In this document: in pieces, positions 24,901 through 35,682 of the stretch
How the letters are laid out: the number at the start of each line of letters is the position of its first letter
How positions within the stretch are numbered: the first letter of the stretch is position 1
Assembly (NCBI RefSeq): GCF_037975245.1
Contig: NC_092562.1
Location: 17,869,521 to 17,933,520 of the forward strand
Length of the DNA: 64,000 nucleotides
Reading direction: 5' to 3'
DNA from: Apostichopus japonicus
Taxonomy: Eukaryota > Echinodermata > Holothuroidea > Aspidochirotida > Stichopodidae
Notes under the pieces: model-generated
What the model was told of the DNA's origin: nothing
What the model saw: only the letters and a program-made list of their open reading frames with translations
Database searches by the model: none
Program-made: the position numbers and the translations under genes

Positions 24901-27560
24901 ACCATTGCTATTATTACACTATCAACAAGTTTACTAACCATTATCATAAAAGTGTTCAACCACAGCCACAAAGTCCTCTCCATCAACGTTGTCAATGACG
25001 ACAATATCCCCTGTACTGACAATGGTTTGGTCTGGTAATTGTAAATGCCTGAGAACAAGAAAATAGTAATTTACATAATTCAAAATGTAACAGTGGTAAC
25101 CCTTACCGATGGACTTGGTAAAAGGCGACGAGCGCCATCTATTTTACTTCACTACTTTTTTTATGACAATTGTCACTACTATTACTACTTTTTGCGAATG
25201 GTCTTCTATTCCGTTTTTACAGAGCCATTCTTGTGCTTAACAAGATCATTTGATATTCAGGGTAAGCTTTAATTCATGATTGTGTGATAGGATTTAATTG
25301 CAGAGTGATGAAGAGTGTATTTGATTTCGAAATTGCTGTCAATTAAGTAACTTAAGTAACTTAGCTGTCACGGTAGATCGCTGTACACCACCGTGCTATC
25401 CTAACGCACGTGTGTTGTGGGGCCTTGGCCTTGACATTATAAGATCTTTGTCACAATGTGCGCTATACCTCATGTTATTGCTAAGTTGTATACTATTAAG
25501 CTTATACTTATCCCTTTCGTCATTATCATAATCAGTGATGGATGATCAAACTTATAATTATTAACCATGATTCCTGGAGATTGGTGAAGGTGTTAATTAG
25601 TATTATATATAATCTCCTTAGCAACCCAATTGTTAACATGAAGTTGGTCACATGACATGTCACCTGATTTGTTATTCTTTTTATTTCCTTAAGTGATTTG
25701 TTTAAATTCTTTTTGTTGTAGTAATTGAGATTGTTGGATTCATTTAGTGCTTCGCTATGACCAACATCTGAGAATAATGAGACAATATTTAATCAAGTAA
25801 GAACAATACTCAATGTTTATGACTCCTCGTCACTCATGTATTGGTTCTCATTGCACATTTAATTTACATTAATTATCCATCATAAGTAATTACCTTAATC
25901 TTGTATTTATGATCCTTTTGTTTTGTCTTTGCAGGGTTTTTATTTCTTACTTGTTGTTTGTTAACCGTACAAATACACCGCATAGCAACATGAACCTGTG
26001 TTTCGGTCATTACAAAAACTATGCAGAATATCTTTTGACGCATCATACTTCTTACTAGCCTACCGTACTGACCAAGGAACTCTACAAGAAGGAAAGAAAT
26101 ATCAACAAATTTGTCCTTAATGGTAACTGAATGTGACCCTTAAAGAATCATGGATTTTGCATTGAAGTTTAATTTTGCTTCACTCTGACCAATTCACATA
26201 ACATTAAGACATAATTTGTTAGCCCTCAATATGCAGTTACAAATTACAACTAATTGGTTGAGCAATCATAATGGGACAAACTAAAACGAATGACAGCGAA
26301 TGACCGAATGACAATTGATTTTGTACAGGGTTAATATTCATTCGCGAATGACAGCGAATGACAACAAATGACAACGAAGGACAGTGTTGATCAAGTGCAG
26401 ATAGAATGATTAACGGAGTGGAGTAAATGCGGTTATTGGTTTTCTGCGCAAAATTGATTTGAGGAAAATCTCATGTCACGTGGTTGCAGAGTTTTTGTGT
26501 AATTTACGGATAGAAACCACAGGGAAAGTTTTTGTGTGAGAATTAATGCGCTTGAGTGCTGTGCTTTTGACATTTACCTCTGTAGATTTATATAGAAAGA
26601 TAACTGAGGCCGTTTCAAGATTATAGTATATATTGTTAGTTTCTAACAAATCATATCGGAAAAATGACGTTAAATTTACTTTTTAAAATCAAACTTACAA
26701 TTTCGCTTACTATAAGGTGCGTTTTTATCTTGTCCGTACTTTACTAGATCTAGATACACACGAAATCTGAACTGTGATATCCGGTTGAAGCAAATGTCTG
26801 TGCTGTCATTATACTGTCATTCGTTTTAGTCAACGCATTTTTTTAGTGTGTACAACATATTGTCATTCGTTATGTGTAACGCAATTGTCATTCGTTTTAG
26901 TAACACCCATCATAATGATGGTTGAGTACTTAAGTCCTTTTTTAGTAATGTGTTACATTTTCATTTGAGAATGTTTCATCATTGTTTCATCAATGTTGGT
27001 ATGATTTTGATGGACTATGTTATCAGGTACAAGTCACAGTTTTGGAATTTCATGGATAGTGACTGACAAATGTATTGTCTATCATGAAGTATACTTTAGA
27101 ACAGAGTATAATGCAAGTGTCTACAGACATCACTAATAGGCCTTTGAAAAGCCCATAGCTACAATTTTTGAGCACACTAGCCCAGCTGCAAAACAAAGCA
27201 TGGCAATTTGATCATGTTGTGTATCGCATGCCCTGCATGTCTGGTTTGGCCTTGGCCTATAGGCCCTGAAACATCCTTTTTGCTGATCTATGTATAATCT
27301 ATTGTATTTCTTAGAATCAGTTTGGCGATGCGGCCTTATGTTTAACTGTCGTTACATTACTGTTATGTTAGTAAAATATATTCGATGTATGCAAATATCC
27401 CTTTAACTTACGTTTAACAAGGCTATTACGTATCTACAATAATTGAACGTGCATTATGTAGGCTACACTGACTTAGTGCTTACTCGTAATATTTCTTCGA
27501 TCTACGCTTTGAAGCTCCCTCCACGGTGAACTTCCCTTTCCAGCAGTATTGCATTTCCAT
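12926..27560 (-). CDS. ORC1: Origin recognition complex subunit 1 (complete, 14 coding exons, 929 aa)
   Basis: Largest ORC subunit, the ATPase that loads MCM at origins. Coding exons in transcript order: 27560-27484, 25048-24939, 24393-24209, 23614-23296, 22508-21613, 20902-20808, 19531-19430, 18873-18702, 17369-17262, 16542-16393, 16064-15945, 14310-14056, 13640-13604, 13089-12926; phases agree at every junction. An N-terminal BAH domain spans about residues 20-150. A basic/acidic disordered region follows to about 540, with Asp/Glu runs and several TPKK/TPKR-type CDK sites. The AAA+ core carries Walker A GVPGTGKT (601-608), Walker B VVLIVDELD (about 682-690), sensor 1 Asn in AIANTMDLP, and SGDARRALD near the lid. 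The C-terminal winged helix ends in [18 protein letters not shown]. Human ORC1 is 861 aa; the extra length is in the linker. The start chosen is MEMQYCWKG, which aligns with the human N-terminus; an in-frame ATG at 27662 is possible. Confidence 0.96.
13470..13570. repeat. Imperfect tandem repeat (GCCAATTCAAAACAGA-like)
   Basis: Units such as GCCAATTCAAAACAGA, CAATTCAAAACAGATAATG and CCAATGCAAAACAGAGGATA repeat with drift. It lies in the last intron of ORC1. Confidence 0.6.
14862..15487. mobile_element. Non-autonomous hAT-like element in an ORC1 intron
   Basis: The left end CAGTGGCGTTACCAGA and the right end TCTGGTTACGCCACCG are inverted repeats. Flanking octamers TGAACAAG and TGAATGAG match at 6 of 8 positions, consistent with a decayed 8-bp target duplication. 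Poly-G lies just inside the left end and a G-rich stretch precedes the right end. No transposase frame is present. Confidence 0.6.
17509..18399. mobile_element. Non-autonomous hAT-like element, TAGTGCTGATAG ends, in an ORC1 intron
   Basis: Both termini begin TAGTGCTGATAG reading inward, and each has a GATTAATCGC-type motif further in. The flanks ACGTGTAG and ATGTGTAG form an 8-bp target duplication with one mismatch. TAGTG ends with 8-bp duplications fit hAT. The 891-bp interior has no transposase. Confidence 0.75.
19945..20379. mobile_element. Degenerate hAT-like element sharing a core with three others
   Basis: The right end reads GGCTCCGACGCCACTG (inward CAGTGGCGTCGGAGCC) and the left end begins CAGGGGTGTCAGAAGC. 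The flanks match at only 5 of 8 bases. The inside holds a near-perfect palindrome around ACGCGCCACCATGGTTGGCG (20041-20060), and a block, here inverted, that recurs in the elements at 44966, 60445 and 60805. Confidence 0.5.
20448..20562. repeat. ATCCAGAAGAACATAC minisatellite next to the SINE
   Basis: About seven imperfect units of 15-18 bp (ATCCAGAAGAACATA) end a few bases before the tRNA-like head of the SINE. It gives spurious open frames on both strands. Confidence 0.8.
20567..20807 (+). mobile_element. tRNA-derived SINE, copy 1, in an ORC1 intron
   Basis: A tRNA-like head (20567-20633) carries an A-box region TAGCTCAGTGG and a B-box GGTTCGAGTC, with acceptor-like ends GGAGTG and CACTCC. 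A tRNA-unrelated body follows, then a TCCTGC/GCAGGA hairpin and a short ATAC-repeat tail. The body is shared with a second copy at 57.9 kb. The tail ends exactly at the ORC1 exon at 20808. A minisatellite of about 115 bp abuts the 5' end. Confidence 0.8.
21249..21303. repeat. Short tandem repeat (ACTGGACAACCCCTAAA)
   Basis: Three units of about 17-20 bp, ACTGGACAACCCCTAAA, the last with one change. Located in an ORC1 intron. Confidence 0.7.
23865..24000 (-). mobile_element. Second tRNA-derived SINE-like element in an ORC1 intron
   Basis: On the minus strand, TAGTCTACTTGGTTAAGG resembles a tRNA D-arm/A-box and GGGTTCAAGTCTC a T-arm/B-box, about 35 bases apart. A CATACATACGTACATA-like tail follows. 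The body does not resemble the 20.6-kb SINE beyond this plan. Ends are approximate. Confidence 0.5.
26273..26908. mobile_element. MITE copy 1 (8-bp TSD) in ORC1 intron 1
   Basis: The left end reads GGGACAAACTAAAACGAATG and the right end, reading inward, GGGTGTTACTAAAACGAATG; ACTAAAACGAATGACA is shared. The flanks are perfect 8-bp duplications, ATCATAAT. The motif CGAATGACA is repeated in both subterminal regions. The 636-bp element has no coding capacity, so it depends on a transposase elsewhere. 8-bp duplications fit hAT or Merlin; the GGG ends do not decide. Confidence 0.85.
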
Positions 27561-27707
27561 GATTCCAAATAAACGAATGCTCCCTAACCAAACTGAGGGT
27601 AATGAGGAAAATATATCTTCACCTCGAATTAGAGATTTTAACACAGTATTGCAAGTGAACAAATTGATCAGCTGTTTATTTCAGTGTTGCCGCGGCGTCA
27701 TTCATGC

Positions 27708-27717
27708 TTCGCGCGAA
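27708..27717. promoter_or_regulatory. E2F-like palindrome TTCGCGCGAA upstream of ORC1
   Basis: A perfect 10-bp palindrome TTCGCGCGAA lies about 150 bp upstream of the ORC1 start codon. It fits the E2F core (TTTSSCGC) closely on both strands. ORC1 is a known E2F target in animals, so a role in G1/S induction is likely, though this is inferred from the motif and position. Confidence 0.55.
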
Positions 27718-27723
27718 ATGAAG

Positions 27724-27729
27724 CACGTG
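27724..27729. promoter_or_regulatory. Canonical E-box CACGTG
   Basis: CACGTG sits seven bases beyond the E2F-like palindrome, within the same GC-richer patch of the ORC1 promoter side. It could bind Myc/Max or USF-type bHLH factors. A 6-bp motif is weak evidence by itself; closeness to the E2F-like site is what makes it worth noting. Confidence 0.3.
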
Positions 27730-28510
27730 GTACAAAACACTGTTGGTCGATTCCATTCTGTTTAGAGGTTTGTGTGTTTGGTTTGTGTGTTTGGTTTCAA
27801 CTTAGTTTAGCAATTTTCTAAGGTATCGTAACCAATCGAATACTGACTGTGCAATTGGGAATTAATTTTAAAAGAGCAAAGACATTTTGGGCGATGAAAC
27901 GAAAATAAGTGGTATAAATAGCCCGTATAAAGTATAAGTCATATAGAAAGAAGAAAAGAACGACAATAATTTTACCAAAGGAAAACTAGTATATCAAAGC
28001 TGCAACTGCTTGCCACGAGCCTTCCACCGTGGACTCCAGCCTGGACACTAAGATCCATACAAAAGGCAATTCGAAGCATTTTTTCCTTCTATATTTGCTT
28101 GTAAATTACCAAAAGAGATGATGAAATATCTGTCTTACTGGACTGTTCCAGGGCCCCTGCAGAGCCCTGCATGGCCACCATCCCAGTTCAGTGTAGCGTA
28201 AAGCAACTTGCCATCCGCATCTTCAAGAAAAAGAAGCATGAATTGCAAAATGGGCCTACATAATTATAGGAAAGGAGATGAGGCCTGTGTTTTCTTAGAA
28301 ATCCGAGAATTGTTAACCTTTTTAAGAAAGGGCCCAGGGGAGGGTATACATTACCCGATTTTGTAATGTAATGTAATGTAAATAAAATCTTATATAGCGC
28401 ACTACGCGCGATGCAACTGTGCGCTTTACAAACAATCTAGAAAATACAATGCCATAAAACAATAAATAGAAAAAAAAACAGTAAATACATATACCATCTA
28501 CAGAAATATA

Positions 28511-28835
28511 CAGGAATATGAGATCGAAAAACTATTAAAAGTACTGGTGAAGCGTAAAGCGATAAAACAGATTGACTACAAAATCTACAATTTGAATGCT
28601 AAAAAGTGATAATTCCAATTGAAGTAAGAACCTAAAAACCAACACGACAAAACAATATAAAACAGATATAAACAGGAATATGAGATCGAAAAACTATTAA
28701 AAGTACTGTGAAGCGAAAAGCGATAAAACAGATTGACTACAAAATCTACAACTTGAATGCTAAAAAGTGATAATTCCAATTGAAGTTAGAACCTAAAAAC
28801 CAACACGACAGAACAATATAAAACATATATTTTAG
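28511..28835. repeat. Tandem duplication, 162-bp period, in the ORC1-PRPF38A gap
   Basis: CAGGAATATGAGATCGAAAA begins at 28511 and again at 28673, and the two units are nearly identical for about 160 bases. The high identity points to a recent duplication. Confidence 0.85.
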
Positions 28836-29217
28836 GTAGGTTTGGATCATTATCATAACATATAAAACAGGAAGCGAGTAAGAGTCCGTTTCTACATAGA
28901 CATTCAAACTTATATGTGACCGGGTTTCACATGAGAATATATATATGGCGCAATAGCTCTTGTACAGACTCAAAGCCATACGGACTCAATATGGCCCCAT
29001 AGAGACACAGAGCCTGTTTATTTACCCCCCCATTTTTCCTTAGGCCTCCTGATTTACCCTGGTCCCCCAGACTGTAGCCCCTCTCATCCCATCTTGTCAG
29101 GCCTGCTTAGGCACTAAATACGGAACACCTCCAATTCTAATATTAGGGACTGAACTGGGAAAGAGGGAGCTCGACTACTTTTTTTTCGGCGTTGAATTGG
29201 TCAAAGTTGCAAACAAA

Positions 29218-32200
29218 ATGGCGAATCGCACAGTGAAGGACGCCAAAAGTGTGAAGGGTACAAACCCTCAATATTTGATCGAAAAAATCACACGTTCAAG
29301 AATTTATGAATGCAGATATTGGAAAGAAGAATGTTTTGCTTTGACAGGTATGTTTCAAGTTCGAGCAGGTTAGAAATAATTGTTGCGTTGACGTTAAAAT
29401 TGTAAGCCTAGTTTGGACCGCTGATGTAATCTAGGCTGCACTAGTCGTATAGGTTTCACTCAGTAGTAAGGGTGGGCGAAGCCTAGTTATGCGAATTTTG
29501 CGATCACTCTACGGGGAATTCGAAGGCAGGGTCAATTTCAACTCCTTGTACTGATACATGAGAGATGAGATGAGAGTTCCAGATATTTCTTACAAACTCT
29601 GACAAAAACATAAAATTTGAACTACGTTACTTGGCAACGTTAGAATGACTGAGGGGATGTGGTTGCCAGCAAGACAAGCCTAGCTTAGGCCTAAGTAGTA
29701 AGTCTAACATTAATCACTTGAAAAGGTTTACGATCTCATGAGTACACCAAGAACTTTTCTTTTTGGTATAATGACAGGTATATACTTTTCGCTTGACATA
29801 TAAATAAAGGGGATTATTTTTTGTCTCGTAATGTTGGCATCAGTGTCTAAAGAGGTAATTGACGCTATGTAACACTTTCCACACATTCACAGCTGAATTG
29901 TTGGTAGACAAAGCGATGGAACTTCGCTACATTGGAGGTACATTTGGAGGCAACATAAAGCCAACACCTTTCCTTTGTCTGATACTAAAGATGTTACAAA
30001 TTCAACCCGAGAAGGACATCATCATTGAATTTATCAAGAACGAAGACTTCAAGTAAGTTTTTGAAACTTCCATCAATTGTTTTGGTAGGTAAGGTATTGC
30101 TAGTATTCAGGGCAGTGCTCTTTTTCAAGTGTTACTTCTTAAACAATGTTCTGTAATAATCTTACCTGTGAAAAAAAAGTAGGAAGATTCAGTTTGTTAT
30201 ATTTAAATCTATAATTGAGCCTGATAATGAGGTTAATGTATGTAACATTGGCTGACTTTCCACCAAACTCATAAATGTGTTTTTAAAGCTGCTATTAAAA
30301 GTAGGAAATAGAAAAGGTAACTTATTTGAAAATAATTTACTTGAAATTAATTTCTTGTTTCTCTTATATTGATTTCAGTTTTGTCATGATTATTATTATA
30401 TATTATTTTTATTGTCATTAATATTATTATGAGGCTGAAAAGCAGTCTTCTACCTTGAAGTACCTGTCCCTAGAAATGAAATGCTTAAAGTTTTATTTTA
30501 GAAAATTAGCCTTTATTTTATATGTTTGCACAATAGAAGTACCTTATTTTACATTACTTTTTCAATTGTATTATTTTATGGTTGTTGTTTACAACTCATA
30601 GCTAAACCATCATGATATTTCGATGTTCTGTTTGCTAGGTACGTGCGTCTACTAGGAGCATTTTATATGAGGATCGTAGGTGAATCTCTGGATGTTTATA
30701 AGTATCTGGAACCGTTGTATCTGGACTACAGAAAAATAAGAACTCAGAATAAACAAGGAGGTACTGTGATCTCTCAGTCTAAAGAATACCCCTATATTAT
30801 TTAAGTTAGTAGGCTGCTAGTGTTAGCTGCTGCTATGTTCAATAATTGTCGTTAGCAGAAATCTTCAAGTACTGTAGTGAGAGAAGAAAAATCCCAAAGG
30901 GAACAGGGGCATGAGGCAGGGGTATGAGGCAGGGGGTGAGGCAGGGGCGTGAGGCAGGGGGAAGGGAAGGTAACCAGGGAAGTGGATGGGGAAGCAGGCA
31001 GGGAATTGATATCTTTATACCAACTAAATTACTTCCATGAAGTGATTTTTCTTTTTTCATTTGACCTAAACTGTGTTACATCTAGATTATTATCCAGTCA
31101 ATAAGAACAATGCCTCGTTAGTAACTTATATTGTTCAGATAGCAAACACCTCTTTGTGTACGTACAGTAGGTTATTGCCATCATGGGTTAATTTTGTCAA
31201 ATTCACATTTCTGCCGTTGTTGTGACCTAACAGATTTTGTGCTCTCGCACGTGGATGAATTCATCGACGAAATTCTCCGGGAGGAGCGAGTATGCGATGT
31301 CATTCTCCCTCGTATACAGAAGAGAAAGGTGTTGGAAGACAATGAACAGCTGGAAACCAGGGTAAGTTCATTTTATGATAGCTAACTTTCATGCGTTGTC
31401 CTACAGGTGGAATTAGAATAGTAATTGTGGCTTCGTGTAGGTTCAAGAATCTTACTAAGAAGCTAATTCGAAAGGTTTAGTCTACCTTTTTTTTTCTTGA
31501 AAGATCGCAAAAGTATATATTGATGCTGAAATGTTTTCTTTTTCGTATTTCTCACCAGGTCAATGCCTTAGAGGAGGACATGGATGAAGTGGAAGAGTCA
31601 AGTGATGAAGAAATGGAACTTGAGGTAATCCGCAAACGTGGTTAAAAAATATAATTCCGGATGCTTTCATGTGTTCTGAAAGTAACCTATAAACTACATA
31701 GCAACGTTACAGTTTAACTGTTTACTGACCCCATGTTCAGGTTGAAAGAAGAAAAAAAAGTAGCAGATGTTTCAAGAAGCTTAAACATATCTTTGGACAT
31801 TACTCCAACAAAAGTAAAAAGGATTTTTATCTCTCCGCGTTTTTTTTACGATTTATATAATGGACAGGTTTCAAAATGAAGAAGAAGAATGTAAATCATT
31901 AAAATTTTCATTACAGGAGCTCCAGAGGCACAAGTCTCCAGAGCGGAGGAGAAATCACGAAAGAAGGAGAAGGAGTGCGTCGCCACGACATCGGAGAAGT
32001 AAAAGTAGATCGCCACATCGAAAGTAAGATCATGTTAAAACACATTTTCCTGTTTCTTAGTTTCCTGAAAGGGAAATCTATGGAGTCATTCTTACCAACC
32101 TTGCAAATTGTAAGGGGGACCACAGGTTGCAAGTTGGCTATGACTATAAGGTGGATTGCAAAGTCGGTAATTAATATTACGGTTTGTTTCGTTCAACACT

Positions 32201-34425
32201 TCAGCATACAGAAACGTTGTACTCAAAGCCGAGGCCAAAGTGAATTTATCAGGTCACATATCCGGAGTCTATGCATGCTAAGTTCTTCAATACTACTCTC
32301 ATTACCTTTCAAGAAAAATTTCATAGTGCAGTTTTAATTTTTTTTCTTTCAATAGGACAAAATATTATCTAGACTTTCCATTTTGTGAATTGCATAGGAA
32401 TTTGTTGATGAATTCTGAAATAGTGACAGAACAAAGACGACCTTAAGGACTTGACCCTCATAGTTTCTTAGTTGATATATGTCATTCTTTGGAAATCCAA
32501 CCGCATCCACTCCATACATTAGCATCCTGCAATCTGCTGATACTGTTCCAAAGCTTTCATTTTATTGCGAGGAGCAAAAATAGATCTGCAATGCTCTCTC
32601 TTTTGGTTGTAAATGTGTAAAGAAAGATGAGCTCTGTTCTGTTTGCAGAAGAAGAAGTCCCTCCCCGAGAAGAGAAAGACGAAGAAGTAGATCACCCAAA
32701 CGCCGCAGGAGTCCTCATCGTGAGAGGAGGAGAAAGTCCAGATCACCAGGTAAGTAGAAATTTACAGCATTGTCTGCTTTAGAACTAGAAAGGGGGGGGG
32801 GGGGTGAAAGGAAAGCGTGAGATATAAAGCACTTGGCAAGTTATCTTCCTTCCCCTTCTGTCCGATTCTATCCTTCTTTACTTTCACAGATGCTGAGAAT
32901 GTCTTTGAAAACCCCAGTCATAACTACATATGACTGTTTTATATCTCCCGGGTGGCATGCATGTTTTTCACATTAAATGATGGAGTTTCTTACAGATTTC
33001 ATATTTACAGAAGACTTACAGATATTATTAACATGTCCATGATAACTTGTATCTTGGAGATATAATTTAAAGTTGACCTGAGTCTTCTTATAATGAGATT
33101 GATATCCCCCCCTACCCTCACCCCCTGTCAAAGGATATGGTACATAGAAAGCAGGAAAATTGAAGTACTTTCTCTTCTCAAGTGGCTGTTCTAATGTAAA
33201 AAAAGATAGTGGCATATTTCAGCTGACAGGTGCACATTAAGCCCAACAGTGGAAGCCCCCACACTTGATTTTTTTTTCTATTGCCACCACATACAGGACT
33301 CATGATTCTGTTTAGTGAATTCAGGCCTTTTCCCTTGTCAATTAGTGTGTTCACAGGCAGTGGTTAACAATCCATCAACTGCTTAGAAATGGAAATTTTA
33401 GTGATTGTGAAACACACTGGATATTGGAAACAGTTTTAAGTCACAAACATTGCTTCAGTCTCTAAAACATATCATGATGATAATGTACAATTGTGATGGG
33501 GAAGAATTGGTTGGGGGGGGGGGGGTTTGATTGAATTCTTCCTTAAATAACATTAACTCCACATTTGGCATTATTAGTGACTTTGTATCAGCAGATAACC
33601 ACTTCCATGTCAGAAATGTGGATATTTTTCTCTGCATTTAGTCTGTTTGCCTTTTGAGCAGATCTGATGAGAGAGCTTTTGAGTAAACAGTTGTAATTGG
33701 TGAGTATGAGAGGCAAGCCAGTCAGTCGGTAATCAATAATTACAGTGTAATAACCCAGTGCCAATTTCATCATTCAAGTCTGATATTTTTGTATAATTTA
33801 ATGGTATTTTCACATCCTTGTTATTTTATTTTATTTTATTTTATTTACATAGATCATAGGCACAGAGATGTCAGAGATAGTGACCATCATCGTAGAAGAC
33901 ACCGGTCTACCTCACCAAACGACAGGTAAGAGCAAAACATTTGTAACCTGCTGCAAGGCACCCTCCCAGATTTCTTCAACTAACGAACCTTGGTGTTGTG
34001 AGCACTCAATGAAACCATTTTACTATAGACATTTTTTCAGCCAGATACTTTTCAATATCAGTATAAAGCACACAAACAAAGACAAACGAGTCATTTCATT
34101 CTTTTCCATTATTATTTGAAAGCAATGTCCTAGGTTAAACCCCTGTCATGAATGTCGTCAAAAAGTTATTTTTAGTGATTTTGTCATGGTACTGTTGTCA
34201 AAAGGTTATTTGAGAATGAAATATGAATGAGAATGAATCCAGCACTGTTAGACTGTACAGTAAAACCTTTCCAATTTGATAAAACAGTATTTTTCCAATC
34301 TCTCCTTGGAAAAAAATCATAGACTGTCATTAATTGTGACTGTTTTCAAGTTTGTGACATATACTTCAATTTTTGGTTCTTTTTACTTTTCCCTTTTCAG
34401 ACACAGAAAGTCTCATCGTCACTGA
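29218..34425 (+). CDS. PRPF38A: Pre-mRNA-splicing factor 38A (complete, 9 coding exons, 303 aa)
   Basis: Component of the spliceosomal B complex, needed for activation of the spliceosome in the nucleus. Coding exons: 29218-29347, 29893-30052, 30639-30760, 31234-31361, 31559-31624, 31917-32023, 32649-32749, 33853-33925, 34401-34425; all internal phases agree. The protein opens MANRTVKDAKSVKGTNPQYL, nearly the human start. The PRP38 domain fills about residues 1-180, with the landmarks GGNIKPTPFLCLILKMLQIQ, FIKNEDFKYVRLLGAFYMR and HVDEFIDEILREERVCD. An acidic segment, EEDMDEVEESSDEEMELE, follows. From about residue 203 the tail is Arg/Ser-rich with many RS and SPR/SPK dipeptides, ending HRKSHRH. 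Human PRPF38A is 312 aa. It sits head-to-head with ORC1 and tail-to-tail with EIF2D. The short last coding exon is supported by phase and by continuation of the RS tail. Confidence 0.96.
30905..30965. repeat. G-rich GAGGCAGGGG minisatellite in PRPF38A intron 3
   Basis: Four units of about 13-16 bp (ATGAGGCAGGGGTATGAGGC and so on). It is G-quadruplex-prone on the transcribed RNA. Confidence 0.7.
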
Positions 34426-34700
34426 TGACAAGGCAGATAATAATGTCAGTGTAAGGAGGACGGTTACAAATGTTTTTAGGAGACAGTCAAGAATTGATTC
34501 ATTTTCATGTGTCGGAACTAAGTTTGAAGCAAGGCAGGTTTCTTGTGATAAACTTGTCATACGTAACCTATGAACATATATGACAGTGCTGCTCACTTGG
34601 AAGATCAGTTTACTGTGACTGTACCCTAGACAGTATGCAGGAGTGATGAAAGTTTTTGGGAGGAATGAAAACTATTTAACCCCCAGAATGGAATAATGAT

Positions 34701-34706
34701 AATAAA
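34701..34706 (+). other. Likely polyadenylation signal of PRPF38A
   Basis: AATAAA occurs 276 bases after the PRPF38A stop codon, the first canonical hexamer I noticed downstream. It would give a short 3' UTR and leave the tail-to-tail gap to EIF2D. Confidence 0.45.
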
Positions 34707-35682
34707 AGTTATATTGGCTGGAAGTGGATGGAATTTAACAGCTATGAAAGAGATACACTTGTATTATGCATACGGTATATCATTTATGTCGTTATTCAAC
34801 TTTTGATGGGATCTGTTTGCTTCTACAAAACGTACAAGAACTTAATATCGGAGACCTGCAGTTCTTTTTGAATAGCAAATGTAACCATGCCTGATCTCTT
34901 CTTTTTTTTTTGGGTGGGGGGAGGGGTAGTGGGTGGTATTGTCCAAGAGGAGAAAGAAAAATCTATGACACAATTGCATCAATTAATTTATGAATCTATT
35001 GGCAATCTATTGGAGACTTCAAGGAGTCAATGTATGTTTCCAGTACATTTGTGAAATCCAAGGCAAGAATTCAGCTTACAAAAGATATTCAAATCCGGCA
35101 GCTCATTGTGAAATCTCTGAGAATGATTTTTTGTATTATTAAGTAACTTTCCATTTGTAATCTCGTTTCTGGACCTTTCTCAGAGGCTTTTTTTTAGTCG
35201 TTTCGACATTCATGTTTGAATGAGGATAAATACTTTGAGGGTGGTAGTAAAATGGTTGTTGAAGTTGGAGTATGGGCGACCATTATTGGACTTTCTAGCA
35301 TATAATGGGCAATGGGCTAGTACTTATGATCTTTAATGAGCTGAAGTTAATTTCTGTAAAGGCTCATCTTTATGCAGAATGCTTTCGTCAGTAAATATAA
35401 AGGGACAGAGAATCTTCAAAGTTTCTATTTGATTTTGTTTTTTGTTTGTTAGCATTCATTACAATGACATTACGATAAAAATACATTTCAGTTAAGACAG
35501 GTATGAAGGAGGCTATTTTGAAATGTATGGAGGGGTGGAGCTGAGACCAAGATTTCTGGAACCTCATACTCTGTCAAAAGCAAGATAGAGCACCAACAGC
35601 AGTGGGGTTAGTAGGATGTTGTCATTAGTGGAGGGGGGGGGGGGGAGGAGAGATGGTGAAAGGGGAATAGTTAAATATGTAA

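Larger units (their letters stand above)
27561..29217. promoter_or_regulatory. Shared head-to-head intergenic region of ORC1 and PRPF38A
   Basis: Only about 1.66 kb separates the two start codons, which point away from each other. The ORC1 side holds a GC-richer patch (about 27690-27730) with an E2F-like palindrome and an E-box. The centre holds TGTAA repeats (about 28361-28381), a stretch reading TTATATAGCGCACTACGCGC (28390-28409) and a tandem duplication. The PRPF38A side ends in CAAAATGGCG, which resembles a YY1 site and includes the start codon. Transcription start sites cannot be placed from sequence alone. Confidence 0.6.

Noticed and set aside
27561-27662. Upstream in-frame ATG for ORC1
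   Set aside because: It would add 34 residues (MFTCNTVLKS...) with no counterpart in the human protein, and would lie closer to the E2F-like site. The ATG at 27560 is preferred, though not proven.
28585-28979. Two similar hydrophobic minus-strand frames (FLGSYFNWNYHFLAFKL)
   Set aside because: They are the same sequence twice because of the 162-bp tandem duplication, with no splice or family support.
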